NCBI GenBank assembly: GCA_026393855.1
Contig: JAPKZJ010000087.1
Coordinates: 1-64,000, forward strand
DNA: 64,000 nt
From: Candidatus Aminicenantes bacterium
GTDB taxonomy: Bacteria; Acidobacteriota; Aminicenantia; Aminicenantales; UBA4085
Direction of reading: 5' to 3'
Position 1 is the stretch's first letter; every line of letters starts with the position of its first letter. The translations under genes and the position numbers were made by a program. The notes beneath the pieces are model-generated. The model was not told where the DNA came from. It did no database searches and worked only from the letters and a program-made list of their open reading frames with translations. Of this stretch, positions 33,863 through 42,704 are shown in pieces.

Positions 33863-35404
33863 ATGAACCTTCGCCAAAGGACTCTGCTTCATACCGGCGC
33901 CATCATCCTGGTCATGATCGGTTTGCTTTTCGCCATCCTCTCCAAGCGGCTCCAAACGAGCTTCTCCGCCCTGGAACGCGAGGACGTCCAGACCAAGGTC
34001 GCGGCCGTGAAAAGCTCCTTGGCCAACGACCTGGAGACGATCCGCGGCCAGACCCGGGACTGGGCCTTCTGGGATGACCTCTACGAATTCATGACCAGCG
34101 CCGACGGCGATTTCATCAAGACCAATATCACCGCATCGACCTTCGGCGACCTGAAGATCGATTTGATCGCCATCTTCCGTCCCGACGGCCGGGAATTGTT
34201 CGGTCGGGTCTCCGACACGGGGGACGGCCTGCCGGGATCCCTGCCCAAAGAATTCGCCGCCCATATCGCCCCCGACAGCCCGCTTCTCCGTCCGGCCGGA
34301 GGGACCGAGGTCCGGACAGGCCTGCTTCTCCTATCCAGACAACCCCTCCTCTTCGCCGCGGCCCCGATCCTCCGCTCGGACGAGACCGGACCCGCCCACG
34401 GAACGGTGATTTTCGCCCGCTATCTCGATGAAACGCTGATCACACGCATCGAAGTCCTGACCGGACTCCGGCTGAAGGTTTTCCCAGCGGAGGCGGCCGA
34501 TTTACCGGCCGACGTGCGCGACGCCCGGACGGAGCTGCTGGCGGGCCGAACGACGTCCATTCGAACCGCCGGGCCGGATGCCATCTCAGGCTACGGCCTG
34601 CTGATCGATTACTTGGGCCGACCCGCCCTGATCATCCGCGCGGATTCACCCCGGCCGATCTACGCCCACGGCCGGATCTCTCGTCGCTATCTCTTGTTCG
34701 CCCTGCTGGCTTGCGCGGCCGTTATCCTAGCCATGAACCTGATCTTCCTGGACCTGCTCATCGTCCGGAGGATCGGCCGCATCGACCGCCTGTTCGAAAA
34801 AGTCCGCGCCTCGGGCGACACCTCGGTCCGCCTGCGGCTGTCCGGGAAAGACGAGCTGGCCCGGATGGGCGCCTCCTTCGACCGACTCTTGGACACCCTG
34901 GAGGATTTCCGCCGGCACGACCGCGAGCTGTCCATCACCGACCCCCTGACCACGGCCTACAACCGGCGTCATTTTAACGACAAGCTGGCGGAGGAATTCG
35001 GGCGGGCCAAGCGCTACGGACGCCCGCTGTCGCTCATCATCTTGGATCTCGATCGGTTCAAGGATTACAACGACGCCCACGGCCATCTCGAAGGGGACGA
35101 GCTCCTTAAGCGGACGGCCGAGTTCCTGCGCGGCATCACCCGCAAACAGGATATCGTGACCCGCTTCGGCGGCGACGAGTTCGCCATCCTCCTGCCCGAA
35201 ACGCCCCGGGCCAACGCCCGCGGCCTGGCGGACCGCATCCGGATCGGGTTAGGGGCGGCGGCGGGCGCCGGCGCACCGACGCTGAGCGCCGGGGTGGCCG
35301 CCTTCCCCGACGACGCCGCGGAGACCGAGGCTCTGATCAACAAGGCGGACAAAGCCCTCTATCGGGCCAAGGCCGCGGGCCGCGATCGCGTCGAATCCGC
35401 CTGA
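33863..35404 (+). CDS. CHASE4-GGDEF diguanylate cyclase
   Basis: A 513-residue inner-membrane enzyme that makes cyclic di-GMP. A first helix (11-29), a periplasmic CHASE4 sensor (about 35-265, with the DWAFWDDLYEF motif) and a second helix (about 273-297) lead to a HAMP-like linker and the GGDEF domain. The active site is G436-G437-D438-E439-F440, and RKQD at 427-430 is an inhibitory I-site, so product feedback is expected. Substrate-binding D and N (DLDRFKDYND) are intact. The opposing phosphodiesterase candidate is at 55897. Confidence 0.93.
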   Translation: MNLRQRTLLHTGAIILVMIGLLFAILSKRLQTSFSALEREDVQTKVAAVKSSLANDLETIRGQTRDWAFWDDLYEFMTSADGDFIKTNITASTFGDLKIDLIAIFRPDGRELFGRVSDTGDGLPGSLPKEFAAHIAPDSPLLRPAGGTEVRTGLLLLSRQPLLFAAAPILRSDETGPAHGTVIFARYLDETLITRIEVLTGLRLKVFPAEAADLPADVRDARTELLAGRTTSIRTAGPDAISGYGLLIDYLGRPALIIRADSPRPIYAHGRISRRYLLFALLACAAVILAMNLIFLDLLIVRRIGRIDRLFEKVRASGDTSVRLRLSGKDELARMGASFDRLLDTLEDFRRHDRELSITDPLTTAYNRRHFNDKLAEEFGRAKRYGRPLSLIILDLDRFKDYNDAHGHLEGDELLKRTAEFLRGITRKQDIVTRFGGDEFAILLPETPRANARGLADRIRIGLGAAAGAGAPTLSAGVAAFPDDAAETEALINKADKALYRAKAAGRDRVESA

Positions 35405-35410
35405 CGGGCC

Positions 35411-37324
35411 TTACTCAAACCGCTCCACAATGGCCCGGTTCTGGGAGTTGAGAATGCTCTTGGCCTCAGCGGTATAAAGGAAATCGATCCGGTTCCGGTA
35501 ATAATCGACGATCCGGCCGCGGACCATTTTGAGGGTCGAATTGAGCAGGCGGTTCTGCTCGGTGAACGACTCGCCCAGGACGGCGATCGCGGACGGCAGC
35601 CAGCGGCCGGGGAACTGGCCGGCGAATTCGCCGCCCTCTCGATATTTGGCGATCTCCCCCTCCAGGAGCCGGAGCCCGGCGTCGCGCCCCTCGGGCTCTT
35701 TGACCGAGAGGCTCTTTTTCTTCAGCCAGCCCAGGACGGCCTCTTTGGCCGGGACGAGCAGGGCCACCGTATAGGGCGACTGGTCGTTGTAGAGCATCAG
35801 CTGTTCGATGTAGGGCGAGCTGTCCGTAACGGCTTCCTCGATCAGCTCGGGGCTGTACTTCTCGCCGTCGTTGGCGATGAGCAGGCTCTTGACCCGGCCC
35901 AGGACATAGAGATAGCCGTCCCGATCGAGGTAGCCCAGATCGCCGGTATAGAGCCAGCCGCCCCGCAGCGCCTCGGCCGTGGCCTTGTCGTTGCGCCAGT
36001 AGCCGGCCATGACGTTTTCGCCGCGGACCACGATCTCGCCCGAGGCGCCGGCGGGGAGGGCGTTGCCGTCCGAATCGCAGATGCGGACCTCCAGGCCGGA
36101 CATCACCCGGCCGGAGGACCCCAGCTTGTGGTGGGTCAGGCTGTTGGCCGAGATGACCGGGGCGGCTTCCGTCAGCCCATAGCCCTGAAGCATGGGGATG
36201 CCGACGGCATAGAAGAAGCGCTGCAGCTCGATGTCGAGCAGGGCCCCGCCGCCGACGAAGAACTTCAGCCGGCCGCCGAAATTCGCCCGGATCTTACTGA
36301 ACAGGAGCTTGTCGTAAAGGGCCAGAACGGGCTTCTTCATCTTCTGGGCCCCGCGGCCGCGATTCCAGCCCTCCTTATTATAGGCATAGGCGGTCTTCAT
36401 GGCCTTGGCGAAGAGCGCCTCGGCCTTGGGGCCCCTGTCCCGGACACCCTTTTCGATGGTCTTGCGGAAGTTCTTGGCCAGGGCCGGCACGCTTAAAAAA
36501 ACGTGCGGGCGGAGTTCCTTGATGTTGAGGGGCACGTTCTTTACGGTTTCCATGGCGGTCCGCCCCTGCTGGACCGAAGCGATCGAGGCCCCGGATTTCA
36601 TCATCATGTAGATGCCGCAGGTATGCCCGAAAGCGTGGTCCCAGGGCAGGACGTTGAACAGGACCCAGTCCGGCTGGGGATCGATCATGGCCGTGCCCTG
36701 CTCGACGTTGGCCGTATAGTTGCGGTGGGTCAGGATGATGCCCTTGGGGTCGGCGGTGGTTCCCGAGGTGTAGCAGATGTTGGCGTGATCGCTCTCGCGC
36801 ACGGACTGCCAACGGGCCTCAAAGGCGGCCCGGCTGTGGCCGAGGAAATCCTCGCCGTGCTTGAGCACGGTCGCAGCCGAGACTTCGTCGGTTTCGAACG
36901 ATTTCAGGCCGTCGAAGCAGATGGTCAGCTTGAGCTCGGGCAGGTCGGCCTTGATCCGCCGGATCTTGTCGATGTGGCCAGGGGAAACCAGGGCCATCTT
37001 GCAGCCCGAGTGGAGGAGACGGAACTTGAGGTCGGCCAGCTCGTCGACTTTGACCGAGATGGGCACGTCGACCGCACCGACATAGAGGAGGCCGAGCTCG
37101 CCCATGACCCAGTCGTTGCGGCCCTCGGAGATCAGGGCCGCGCGATCGCCCTTTTCCAGTCCCAGGCTCATCAGCCCGGCCCCGAAGCGGTGGACGAGGG
37201 CCCGCATCTGAGCGAAAGTCGTCCCCTCGTACTTATCGGCCTTCTTCTCCCACATCAGGACGTTGTCGGGAAACCGCTCGGCGCTGATCTCCAGAAGCCG
37301 GGGTAGAGTGCGTTGTTCGTTCAT
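35411..37324 (-). CDS. long-chain fatty acyl-CoA synthetase
   Basis: A 637-residue AMP-forming ligase that activates fatty acids with ATP and CoA. The phosphate loop is YTSGTTADPKGIILTH (the usual glycine after TT is alanine), with the A5 motif GYGLTEAAP, A7 region WLYTGDLGYLDRDGYL and A8 region GRVKSLLIANDGEKYSPELIE. It has no signal or membrane segment, as expected for FadD15-like long-chain enzymes. AAGGAG precedes the ATG. It stands alone between divergently and convergently placed genes; no beta-oxidation genes are adjacent. Confidence 0.93.
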   Translation of the reverse strand: MNEQRTLPRLLEISAERFPDNVLMWEKKADKYEGTTFAQMRALVHRFGAGLMSLGLEKGDRAALISEGRNDWVMGELGLLYVGAVDVPISVKVDELADLKFRLLHSGCKMALVSPGHIDKIRRIKADLPELKLTICFDGLKSFETDEVSAATVLKHGEDFLGHSRAAFEARWQSVRESDHANICYTSGTTADPKGIILTHRNYTANVEQGTAMIDPQPDWVLFNVLPWDHAFGHTCGIYMMMKSGASIASVQQGRTAMETVKNVPLNIKELRPHVFLSVPALAKNFRKTIEKGVRDRGPKAEALFAKAMKTAYAYNKEGWNRGRGAQKMKKPVLALYDKLLFSKIRANFGGRLKFFVGGGALLDIELQRFFYAVGIPMLQGYGLTEAAPVISANSLTHHKLGSSGRVMSGLEVRICDSDGNALPAGASGEIVVRGENVMAGYWRNDKATAEALRGGWLYTGDLGYLDRDGYLYVLGRVKSLLIANDGEKYSPELIEEAVTDSSPYIEQLMLYNDQSPYTVALLVPAKEAVLGWLKKKSLSVKEPEGRDAGLRLLEGEIAKYREGGEFAGQFPGRWLPSAIAVLGESFTEQNRLLNSTLKMVRGRIVDYYRNRIDFLYTAEAKSILNSQNRAIVERFE

Positions 37325-37393
37325 GTCGCTCCTTCCTGACGAAGCGGGCTCATCCTATCGCGGCGGACGGGGACTTGTCAAAGTCGTCGAACC

Positions 37394-37453
37394 CTGGTCC
37401 CGCCTGTGAGCCAGCAACCCCCATCCGAGCCAGCCCGTTCGGACAGGGACCAG
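37394..37453. repeat. imperfect long hairpin
   Basis: CTGGTCCC(gc)CTGT at 37394-37407 pairs with ACAGGGACCAG at 37443-37453 with a three-base bulge, around a loop that contains GAGCCAGC twice in direct orientation. It lies between the acyl-CoA ligase and peptidase promoters, with no T-run, so it is more likely a protein-binding or RNA structure than an intrinsic terminator. Confidence 0.4.
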
Positions 37454-37485
37454 ACCCGAAGCGTCGCGCCCCCCGTAAAAGGGGA

Positions 37486-37515
37486 TTGACAAGGCCCGAC
37501 CGAGGCCGATATTCT
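37486..37515 (+). promoter_or_regulatory. promoter of the papain-like peptidase operon
   Basis: A perfect TTGACA (37486-37491), an 18-base spacer and TATTCT (37510-37515), 23 bases before the ATG at 37539, which has AAGGAG. Confidence 0.65.
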
Positions 37516-37538
37516 GGTTTCGGCAGGAAGGAGTTCGA

Positions 37539-38894
37539 ATGAAAAAAACGATCTTGGGCGCGCTCCTAGCGGCCGGCGTGGCCGCTGTCTGGCTGTCCGC
37601 CGGGTTCGGGCAGTCCGATTCCGTTCCCGGCTTGGGCCTCCGACTGGCGACACCGGACCGGCTCCGGGGAGTCCCCCTGGCCTTCACCCCCTACTCGGGC
37701 GATACGCTGCCGGCGGCGGTCGATCTCTCCCCCGACATGCCGCCGCCCGGACAGCAGGGCAGCCAGAATTCCTGCGTCGGCTGGGCCATGGCCTACGCCC
37801 TGAAAAGCTATCAGGAGAAGGTCGAGGAGAAACAGCCTTATGGCCGAGACGCGGCCTTGGACGCCCGGCGCGTCTTCAGCCCGGCCTTCATCTACAACCA
37901 ATGCAACGGCGGGCGGAATGTCCCGATTCTTTACGCCGACGCCTTCGCCATCCTGTCTGAACAGGGGGCAGCGACCTGGGCGGATATGCCATACAATATC
38001 GCCGATGCCGCCTCCCAACCGGGCGCCGAGATCAAGCAGCGGGCGGCCCGCTACAAGATCGACTTCTGGCGCCAGGTCAACGCCCAGGACGTCAAAGAGG
38101 TCAAAGCGCACCTCCACGCCGGGTTCCCCGTCCTCATCGGAGCCAACGTCGACCAGGCCTTCATTAAACATCCGGCCGGCACAACCTGGCAGTCGATCGG
38201 GACCGTCGTAGGCGGCCACGCCATGGTCGTCGTCGGCTACGACGACGCGCGCCGGGCTTTCCGGCTGATGAACTCCTGGGGCCGGGATTGGGCCGACGGG
38301 GGGTTCTGCTGGGTCGACTACGATCTTTTTCGCCGGGTCGTCAACGAGGCTTACGTGGCCAAGGATGCCCGCAACAGTCCCGCGCCCGCGGTCGTAACGC
38401 CGGGCGAAGATCCCGTCCCGCCGCCGGCTCCGACGCCGCGGCGTGCGGCCTCGCTGGCCCTTCTCGCCATCAATCACAATGCGTCCTTCCCCGGCCGGCC
38501 CGACCTGGGGTACTTCATGAAGTTCGACGGCAGCCTGGACATCCCGGCCGGGCTGGGGCGGAGCGATCAAATCGTCGTCTACTTCTACTACGACGCCGGG
38601 AACGGAACGCCGGGCGCCGCAGTGGCCGGCGCCGACCGGGCTTACGCCGACATCAACGGCTGGGCCGCCTGCGGCACCCAGAGCTATCCCGTCCCCACCG
38701 AGGGCCTGCGGACGAATTGGGCCACTTGGATCCCTTACGCCGCCCTGCTCGTCCCCGTCGGCCGCAACGTGGCCTCCCCTCAGGGCTGGGTCTATCAAAT
38801 GGCCGAAACCCATCTCTTGGCCCAGGCCGTCCTGTTCGTGGACGGCTTCGGAGTCGTCCGATCGCCATACATTCCGTTTTTCGTCCGCAAATAA
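37539..38894 (+). CDS. exported C1A (papain-family) cysteine peptidase
   Basis: A 451-residue secreted protein with a signal peptide (1-24). The peptidase core spans about 55-275: oxyanion Q73 and catalytic C79 in GQQGSQNSCVGWA, H227 in GGHAMVVVGYDD and N245 in LMNSWG. There is no inhibitory propeptide of normal length. A proline-rich linker (about 290-305) leads to a C-terminal beta-rich domain of about 140 residues that may bind substrate or the envelope. It heads a group with a lipoprotein-like gene 16 bases downstream. Confidence 0.88.
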   Translation: MKKTILGALLAAGVAAVWLSAGFGQSDSVPGLGLRLATPDRLRGVPLAFTPYSGDTLPAAVDLSPDMPPPGQQGSQNSCVGWAMAYALKSYQEKVEEKQPYGRDAALDARRVFSPAFIYNQCNGGRNVPILYADAFAILSEQGAATWADMPYNIADAASQPGAEIKQRAARYKIDFWRQVNAQDVKEVKAHLHAGFPVLIGANVDQAFIKHPAGTTWQSIGTVVGGHAMVVVGYDDARRAFRLMNSWGRDWADGGFCWVDYDLFRRVVNEAYVAKDARNSPAPAVVTPGEDPVPPPAPTPRRAASLALLAINHNASFPGRPDLGYFMKFDGSLDIPAGLGRSDQIVVYFYYDAGNGTPGAAVAGADRAYADINGWAACGTQSYPVPTEGLRTNWATWIPYAALLVPVGRNVASPQGWVYQMAETHLLAQAVLFVDGFGVVRSPYIPFFVRK

Positions 38895-38910
38895 CCTTAA
38901 AGGATGTTCC

Positions 38911-39363
38911 ATGATCCGAAACGCCCCGAGCGCCCGCCCGAGGATTCTCCGCTTCGCCGTCGTGCTCATGGCGGCCATGGTCCTGACGGCCCTAGGGCCC
39001 GCCTGCAAGGGCAAGGCCGGGCTGACCAATTCGGCCGACCGGGCTCTGGCCGAGATCGAAGCCGACAAGGCCGAGGCCGAGGCCGCCGCCGAGGCGGAAG
39101 CCAACAAGCCCCAGCCCAAGCCTGAGCCCAAGGTCAACGACGCCCTCTATATCGAGATCACGGCCCGCACGATCCTGATCCGCGAGAAGTACGCCGACGA
39201 CCAGACTGCGATCGAGCCGGAGATCGAGAAGGTCTACGAGAAGCTCGGCGTCACGGCGGCCGACTACCAAGAATTCGTCAAAGCCCTCGTCCCGCCCAAG
39301 ACCAACGAGCTGGCCAAGAAAGTCCAGGAGAAAATGCAAACCCTGGCCGACGAGTACCGGTGA
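38911..39363 (+). CDS. small lipoprotein-like protein with acidic helical body
   Basis: A 150-residue protein. The hydrophobic leader (about 13-31) ends in TALGPAC, a weak lipobox with cysteine 32. An EAEAAAEAEANKPQPKPEPK stretch is a low-complexity tether, and the last 75 residues are helical with alternating charges. No family recognised. AAAGGA precedes the ATG, and its stop overlaps the GTG start of the URO-D gene (GTGA), tying it to that gene's translation. Confidence 0.65.
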   Translation: MIRNAPSARPRILRFAVVLMAAMVLTALGPACKGKAGLTNSADRALAEIEADKAEAEAAAEAEANKPQPKPEPKVNDALYIEITARTILIREKYADDQTAIEPEIEKVYEKLGVTAADYQEFVKALVPPKTNELAKKVQEKMQTLADEYR

Positions 39364-40376
39364 CGGGCCGGGAACGGATTCTGGCCGCCCTGCGGGGCGA
39401 GCCGGCGGACCGGACGCCGGTGATGCTGCATAATTTCCTGATGGCGGCCCGCGAAAACGGGCTGACCATGGCTCGCTTCCGGAGGGATGGACGGGCCGTC
39501 GCGGCGTCCTTCATCCGGGCCGTCGAAACGTACTCCACCGACGGGATTCTGGTGGACGTCAGCACGGCGATGCTGGCGGGAGCGCTGGGCGTTCCGGTCG
39601 ATCTGCCCGAGGATCTGCCGGCTCGCTGCAAGGGACCGCTCATCGCCTCGCTCGAAGCCGTGCCCGATCTGCAGCCCCCCGATATCGCCGGCTATTTCGA
39701 GATTGAAACCGCCCTGGAGTCGGTCCGGATCCTCAAAGCCCATTTCGGGGATGCGGTCGCCGTGCGCGGCAACGCCGACCAGGCGCCCTTCTCGCTGGCC
39801 GCGATGGTCCGGGGCCTGGACGCTTGGATGATGGACCTCGTCGAGGCCGATCCGGAGCGGATCCGGACCTTGCTCGACTACTGCTTTGAGGCGACCCGCC
39901 AGTTCCTGGACTTGATGGCGGAAGCCGGCGCGGACATCCTTTCCAACGGCGACAGCCCGGCCGGCCCGGATCTGATCTCGCCGGCCGCTTACCGGCGGTT
40001 TGCCCAGCCGTGGGAGAAAGCCTGTGCGGACCGGGCCCATTCGCTCGGCAAGCCCTATGTCCTCCATATCTGCGGCAACACGGGCCCCATTCTGGCGGAC
40101 ATGATCGCGACCGGGGCGGACGGGCTGGAGCTGGATTACAAGACCGACCCGCGGCAAGCCCGGGCAGCGCTCCGGGGGCGGGCCTGCCTGATCGGCAACA
40201 TCGACCCCAGCGGAGTTCTGGCCTTGGGAACGCCGGCCGAAGTCGAAGACCGGACCCGCGAGCTGCTCGAGATCTTCCGGGGCGAGCCCCGCTTCATCCT
40301 CAATGCCGGCTGCGCCATCCCGGCCGAAACCCCGGCCGCGAACCTGCGGGCCATGCTCGACACTCGCGGGGACTGA
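39360..40376 (+). CDS. URO-D superfamily protein (methyltransferase-type zinc site)
   Basis: A 338-residue TIM-barrel protein of the uroporphyrinogen decarboxylase superfamily, starting at GTG. It begins MTGRERILAALRGEPADRTPV. It lacks the RQAGRY motif of true HemE and has HICGNTGP near 232 and NAGCAIPAETP near 320, the His-Cys-Cys zinc site of MtaA/CmuA-type methylcobamide methyltransferases. No corrinoid protein or activator lies nearby, so substrate and partner are unknown. Confidence 0.85.
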   Translation: MTGRERILAALRGEPADRTPVMLHNFLMAARENGLTMARFRRDGRAVAASFIRAVETYSTDGILVDVSTAMLAGALGVPVDLPEDLPARCKGPLIASLEAVPDLQPPDIAGYFEIETALESVRILKAHFGDAVAVRGNADQAPFSLAAMVRGLDAWMMDLVEADPERIRTLLDYCFEATRQFLDLMAEAGADILSNGDSPAGPDLISPAAYRRFAQPWEKACADRAHSLGKPYVLHICGNTGPILADMIATGADGLELDYKTDPRQARAALRGRACLIGNIDPSGVLALGTPAEVEDRTRELLEIFRGEPRFILNAGCAIPAETPAANLRAMLDTRGD

Positions 40377-40763
40377 CGAAGCGTTCGTCCCGACGAGTGC
40401 GACCAAAGCGTCGCACGGCCTGGGATTAAACAGGTGATCTAAGTGTTTCTCCCATCTCCGGGTCTCATGCGGCACGGTATCCGGCCGACGGCGAAACCGC
40501 GCGGGTTTAGCCTTTTTGCGCACCTCTTCGAGGGAACCCAACCCTCGCGGGAACGATCGAAGCGACGTCCCGACGAGGACTGCGAAGCGCTGCGGGCGCC
40601 GAGGGATGTTTGAGCACGAGACCATCTAACGGAAAAGAAACGGAGTGGGAGATGGTATCCACCTCAATTTCCCTTCTCACCGCGCAAACTACGGCCCTCC
40701 ATCTATTGAAGCGGCCGCCCATTCGTGTATGATAGGGCCAAACCCGCCGAAAGGAGGCTCGAT
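40377..40763. repeat. intergenic region containing repeat copy A (40441-40660)
   Basis: A 387-base gene-free stretch. Its core at 40441-40660 is a member of a dispersed family: blocks TTCTCCCATCTCCGGG (40447-40462), CGGCGAAACCGCGCGGGTT (40489-40507), GCCTTTTTGCGC, GTTTGAGCACGAGACC (near 40609-40624) and GAAACGGAGTGGG recur in the same order, inverted, at 57645-57807. CGTCCCGACGAG also occurs twice within the region (40387-40398 and 40566-40577). No ribosome binding site or protein family is seen. Confidence 0.75.
40706..40733 (+). promoter_or_regulatory. promoter of the M48 peptidase gene
   Basis: TTGAAG (40706-40711), a 16-base spacer and TATGAT (40728-40733), 31 bases before the start at 40764. 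Confidence 0.55.
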
Positions 40764-42233
40764 ATGGAAAGACGCCTGGCCAGAGTCTCGGGCCCGATCG
40801 CCCTTCTGATCATCGCCTGCCTCATCGGCTGCGTCGTCAACCCCGTCACCGGCAAGAAAGAGTTCAACATCATCTCCGAGTCCATGGAGATCGAGATGGG
40901 GCGGTCGACGGACGTCAGCATTCGGGAGGAATACGGGATCTACGATGATCCCGCCCTGAACGGCTATGTGGAAGCCTTGGGCAAACGCATGGCCCCGATC
41001 ACCCACCGGCCCCAGCTGCCGTACCATTTTTCCGTGCTGGACACGCCGGTCGAGAACGCCTTCGCGGCGCCGGGCGGCTACATCTACGTCACCCGCGGCA
41101 TGCTGGCCATCATGGAGGACGAGGCGGCTCTGGCCGCCATCATCGGCCACGAGATGGGCCACGTCAACGCCCGCCACACGGCCCGGGCCATGAGCCGTCA
41201 GCTCCTGCTGATCGGCGGGGTCCTCGTGGCCAGCGCCCTAAGCGAGGACATCCAGAAGATCGCCCCCTTCGCCATCGTCGGCCTGCAGGTCCTGTTCCTC
41301 AAGTACAGCCGGGACGACGAGTATCAAGCCGACAGCTTGGGCGTCCAATACGCCCGCAAGATCGGCTACGCGCCCGGCCAAGTGATCCCGCTCTTCACCA
41401 CCTTCCTGCGGATGGAGAAAAACAGCCAGGGGCCGAGCCTGCCCAATTTCCTGTCCACCCACCCCCTGACCGACCGCCGCATCGAAGAGATCAACAAAAT
41501 GCTCGAGCCCGGCGACGCCGGCCTGCGGGTGGCCCGGCCGGAGTACATCAAGCGGATCGACGGCCTGGTCTTCGGCGACAACCCCCGCCAGGGCTATGTC
41601 GAAGCGGGCGCCTTCTATCACCCCGACCTCCAGTTTGCCCTCAAGATCCCGCAGGGCTGGAAATACCAGAACTCGCCCAAGCAGTTCATCATGGCCTCCG
41701 ACGACGAGAAAGCGGCCGTCTTCCTGTCGGCCGAGGCGACGACCAAAGACCTCGGCGTCTACCTTCAGGAGCAGCTGACGGCCTTCAAAGAATCCCAAGT
41801 CAAGGAAGTCTCCCGGTCCCCCCTCCAGATCAACGGACTGAACGCCTTGCGGGGGCTATATGACGTTCGGCCCAAGCCCGTGGAGGGGCAGGCGGAGACT
41901 ACGGAAACGCCGATGTCGGTCGACATCCATTGCATCCGGAAAGGCAGTCAGGTCTTCACCTTCCTCTGCGCGGCCGGAGAGGCCGACTTCACCAAGTACA
42001 CCGGGGCCATCGAAAGTGCCATTCGCTCGTTCCAGCCGCTGACCGACCCGGCCAAGCTCAACCGGAAGCCGCTACGGATCTCGATGCAGGCGGCCCGCGG
42101 AGCGGAGGTCTTCCGGGCCGCCCTGAAGCGGCTGAACGCACCCGAAAAACAGTGGAAAAACCTGGAAATGTTGAACGGGCTCTCGCTCGACAAGGCCATC
42201 GGGGCCGACCGGGCGATCAAGATCGTCCGCTGA
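40764..42233 (+). CDS. lipoprotein M48 metallopeptidase (BepA/YcaL-like)
   Basis: A 489-residue protein. The leader ends in CLIGC, a plausible lipobox, so it is probably anchored in the periplasm. The zinc site is H129-E-x-x-H133 (IGHEMGHVNARH) with third ligand E186 (DDEYQADSLG). LSTHPLTDRRIEEI and an SMEIEMGRS N-terminal motif match the BepA/YcaL group of envelope quality-control peptidases. The C-terminal ~200 residues form a separate domain ending in a LysM-like WKNLEMLNGLSLDKAI motif. The start has AAGGAGG 6 bases upstream; an upstream in-frame ATG lies over the promoter. Confidence 0.92.
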   Translation: MERRLARVSGPIALLIIACLIGCVVNPVTGKKEFNIISESMEIEMGRSTDVSIREEYGIYDDPALNGYVEALGKRMAPITHRPQLPYHFSVLDTPVENAFAAPGGYIYVTRGMLAIMEDEAALAAIIGHEMGHVNARHTARAMSRQLLLIGGVLVASALSEDIQKIAPFAIVGLQVLFLKYSRDDEYQADSLGVQYARKIGYAPGQVIPLFTTFLRMEKNSQGPSLPNFLSTHPLTDRRIEEINKMLEPGDAGLRVARPEYIKRIDGLVFGDNPRQGYVEAGAFYHPDLQFALKIPQGWKYQNSPKQFIMASDDEKAAVFLSAEATTKDLGVYLQEQLTAFKESQVKEVSRSPLQINGLNALRGLYDVRPKPVEGQAETTETPMSVDIHCIRKGSQVFTFLCAAGEADFTKYTGAIESAIRSFQPLTDPAKLNRKPLRISMQAARGAEVFRAALKRLNAPEKQWKNLEMLNGLSLDKAIGADRAIKIVR

Positions 42234-42270
42234 ATTGAAGGCCCCCCATCCGATGTGGTAGATTGAAGCC

Positions 42271-42612
42271 ATGGCCGCCGACCTCGCCGCAAAAGACCAG
42301 TTGGACGACATCCTTCACCCGAACACGGAGGCCAAGTCGTTTCGCATCACCGTCGTCTTCGGCCGCCGCGTCCACCCGAATTACGCCCAGGCGGTCGAGC
42401 TGGCTAAGAGAAACCCCACCTACCGCGAGGAGGGGGACGGCGACTGGATCCGCCACTCGGCAGTCTACACCCCGGCCGAAGTCGAGGATCTCTTCCGGCT
42501 CTTCAACCTGGTCCACGAATGGGAGACAACCGAGATCCTGGTCAACCACAAGCGCCTGCCCTACGGCCACCAGCTGTGGCTGCCGCTGATGTGGTTTTAC
42601 CGCATCCGCTAG
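42271..42612 (+). CDS. conserved-looking hypothetical protein
   Basis: A 113-residue soluble protein, rich in Arg, His and aromatic residues, with SFRITVVFGRRVHPNY and a C-terminal NHKRLPYGHQLWLPLMWFYRIR. I do not recognise the family. Base composition and codon use resemble the neighbours, there is no overlap with another gene, and its third codon positions are GC-rich, so it is probably real. The ribosome binding site is weak. Confidence 0.6.
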   Translation: MAADLAAKDQLDDILHPNTEAKSFRITVVFGRRVHPNYAQAVELAKRNPTYREEGDGDWIRHSAVYTPAEVEDLFRLFNLVHEWETTEILVNHKRLPYGHQLWLPLMWFYRIR

Positions 42613-42704
42613 CCCGGACCGACGCCGGGGCCGGGATTTGACGAGCCCGGCGGCTTGTGCTACCGTTTTTTCCTCTCATCCCCACTCCTTGGAGGTTGAC
42701 GCCG

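Noticed and set aside
39264-40625. 453-codon minus-strand frame covering repeat copy A and the URO-D gene
   Set aside because: Most of it is antisense to the URO-D gene; only the first ~60 codons show similarity to the frame in copy B, which is reported as a finding rather than a gene.
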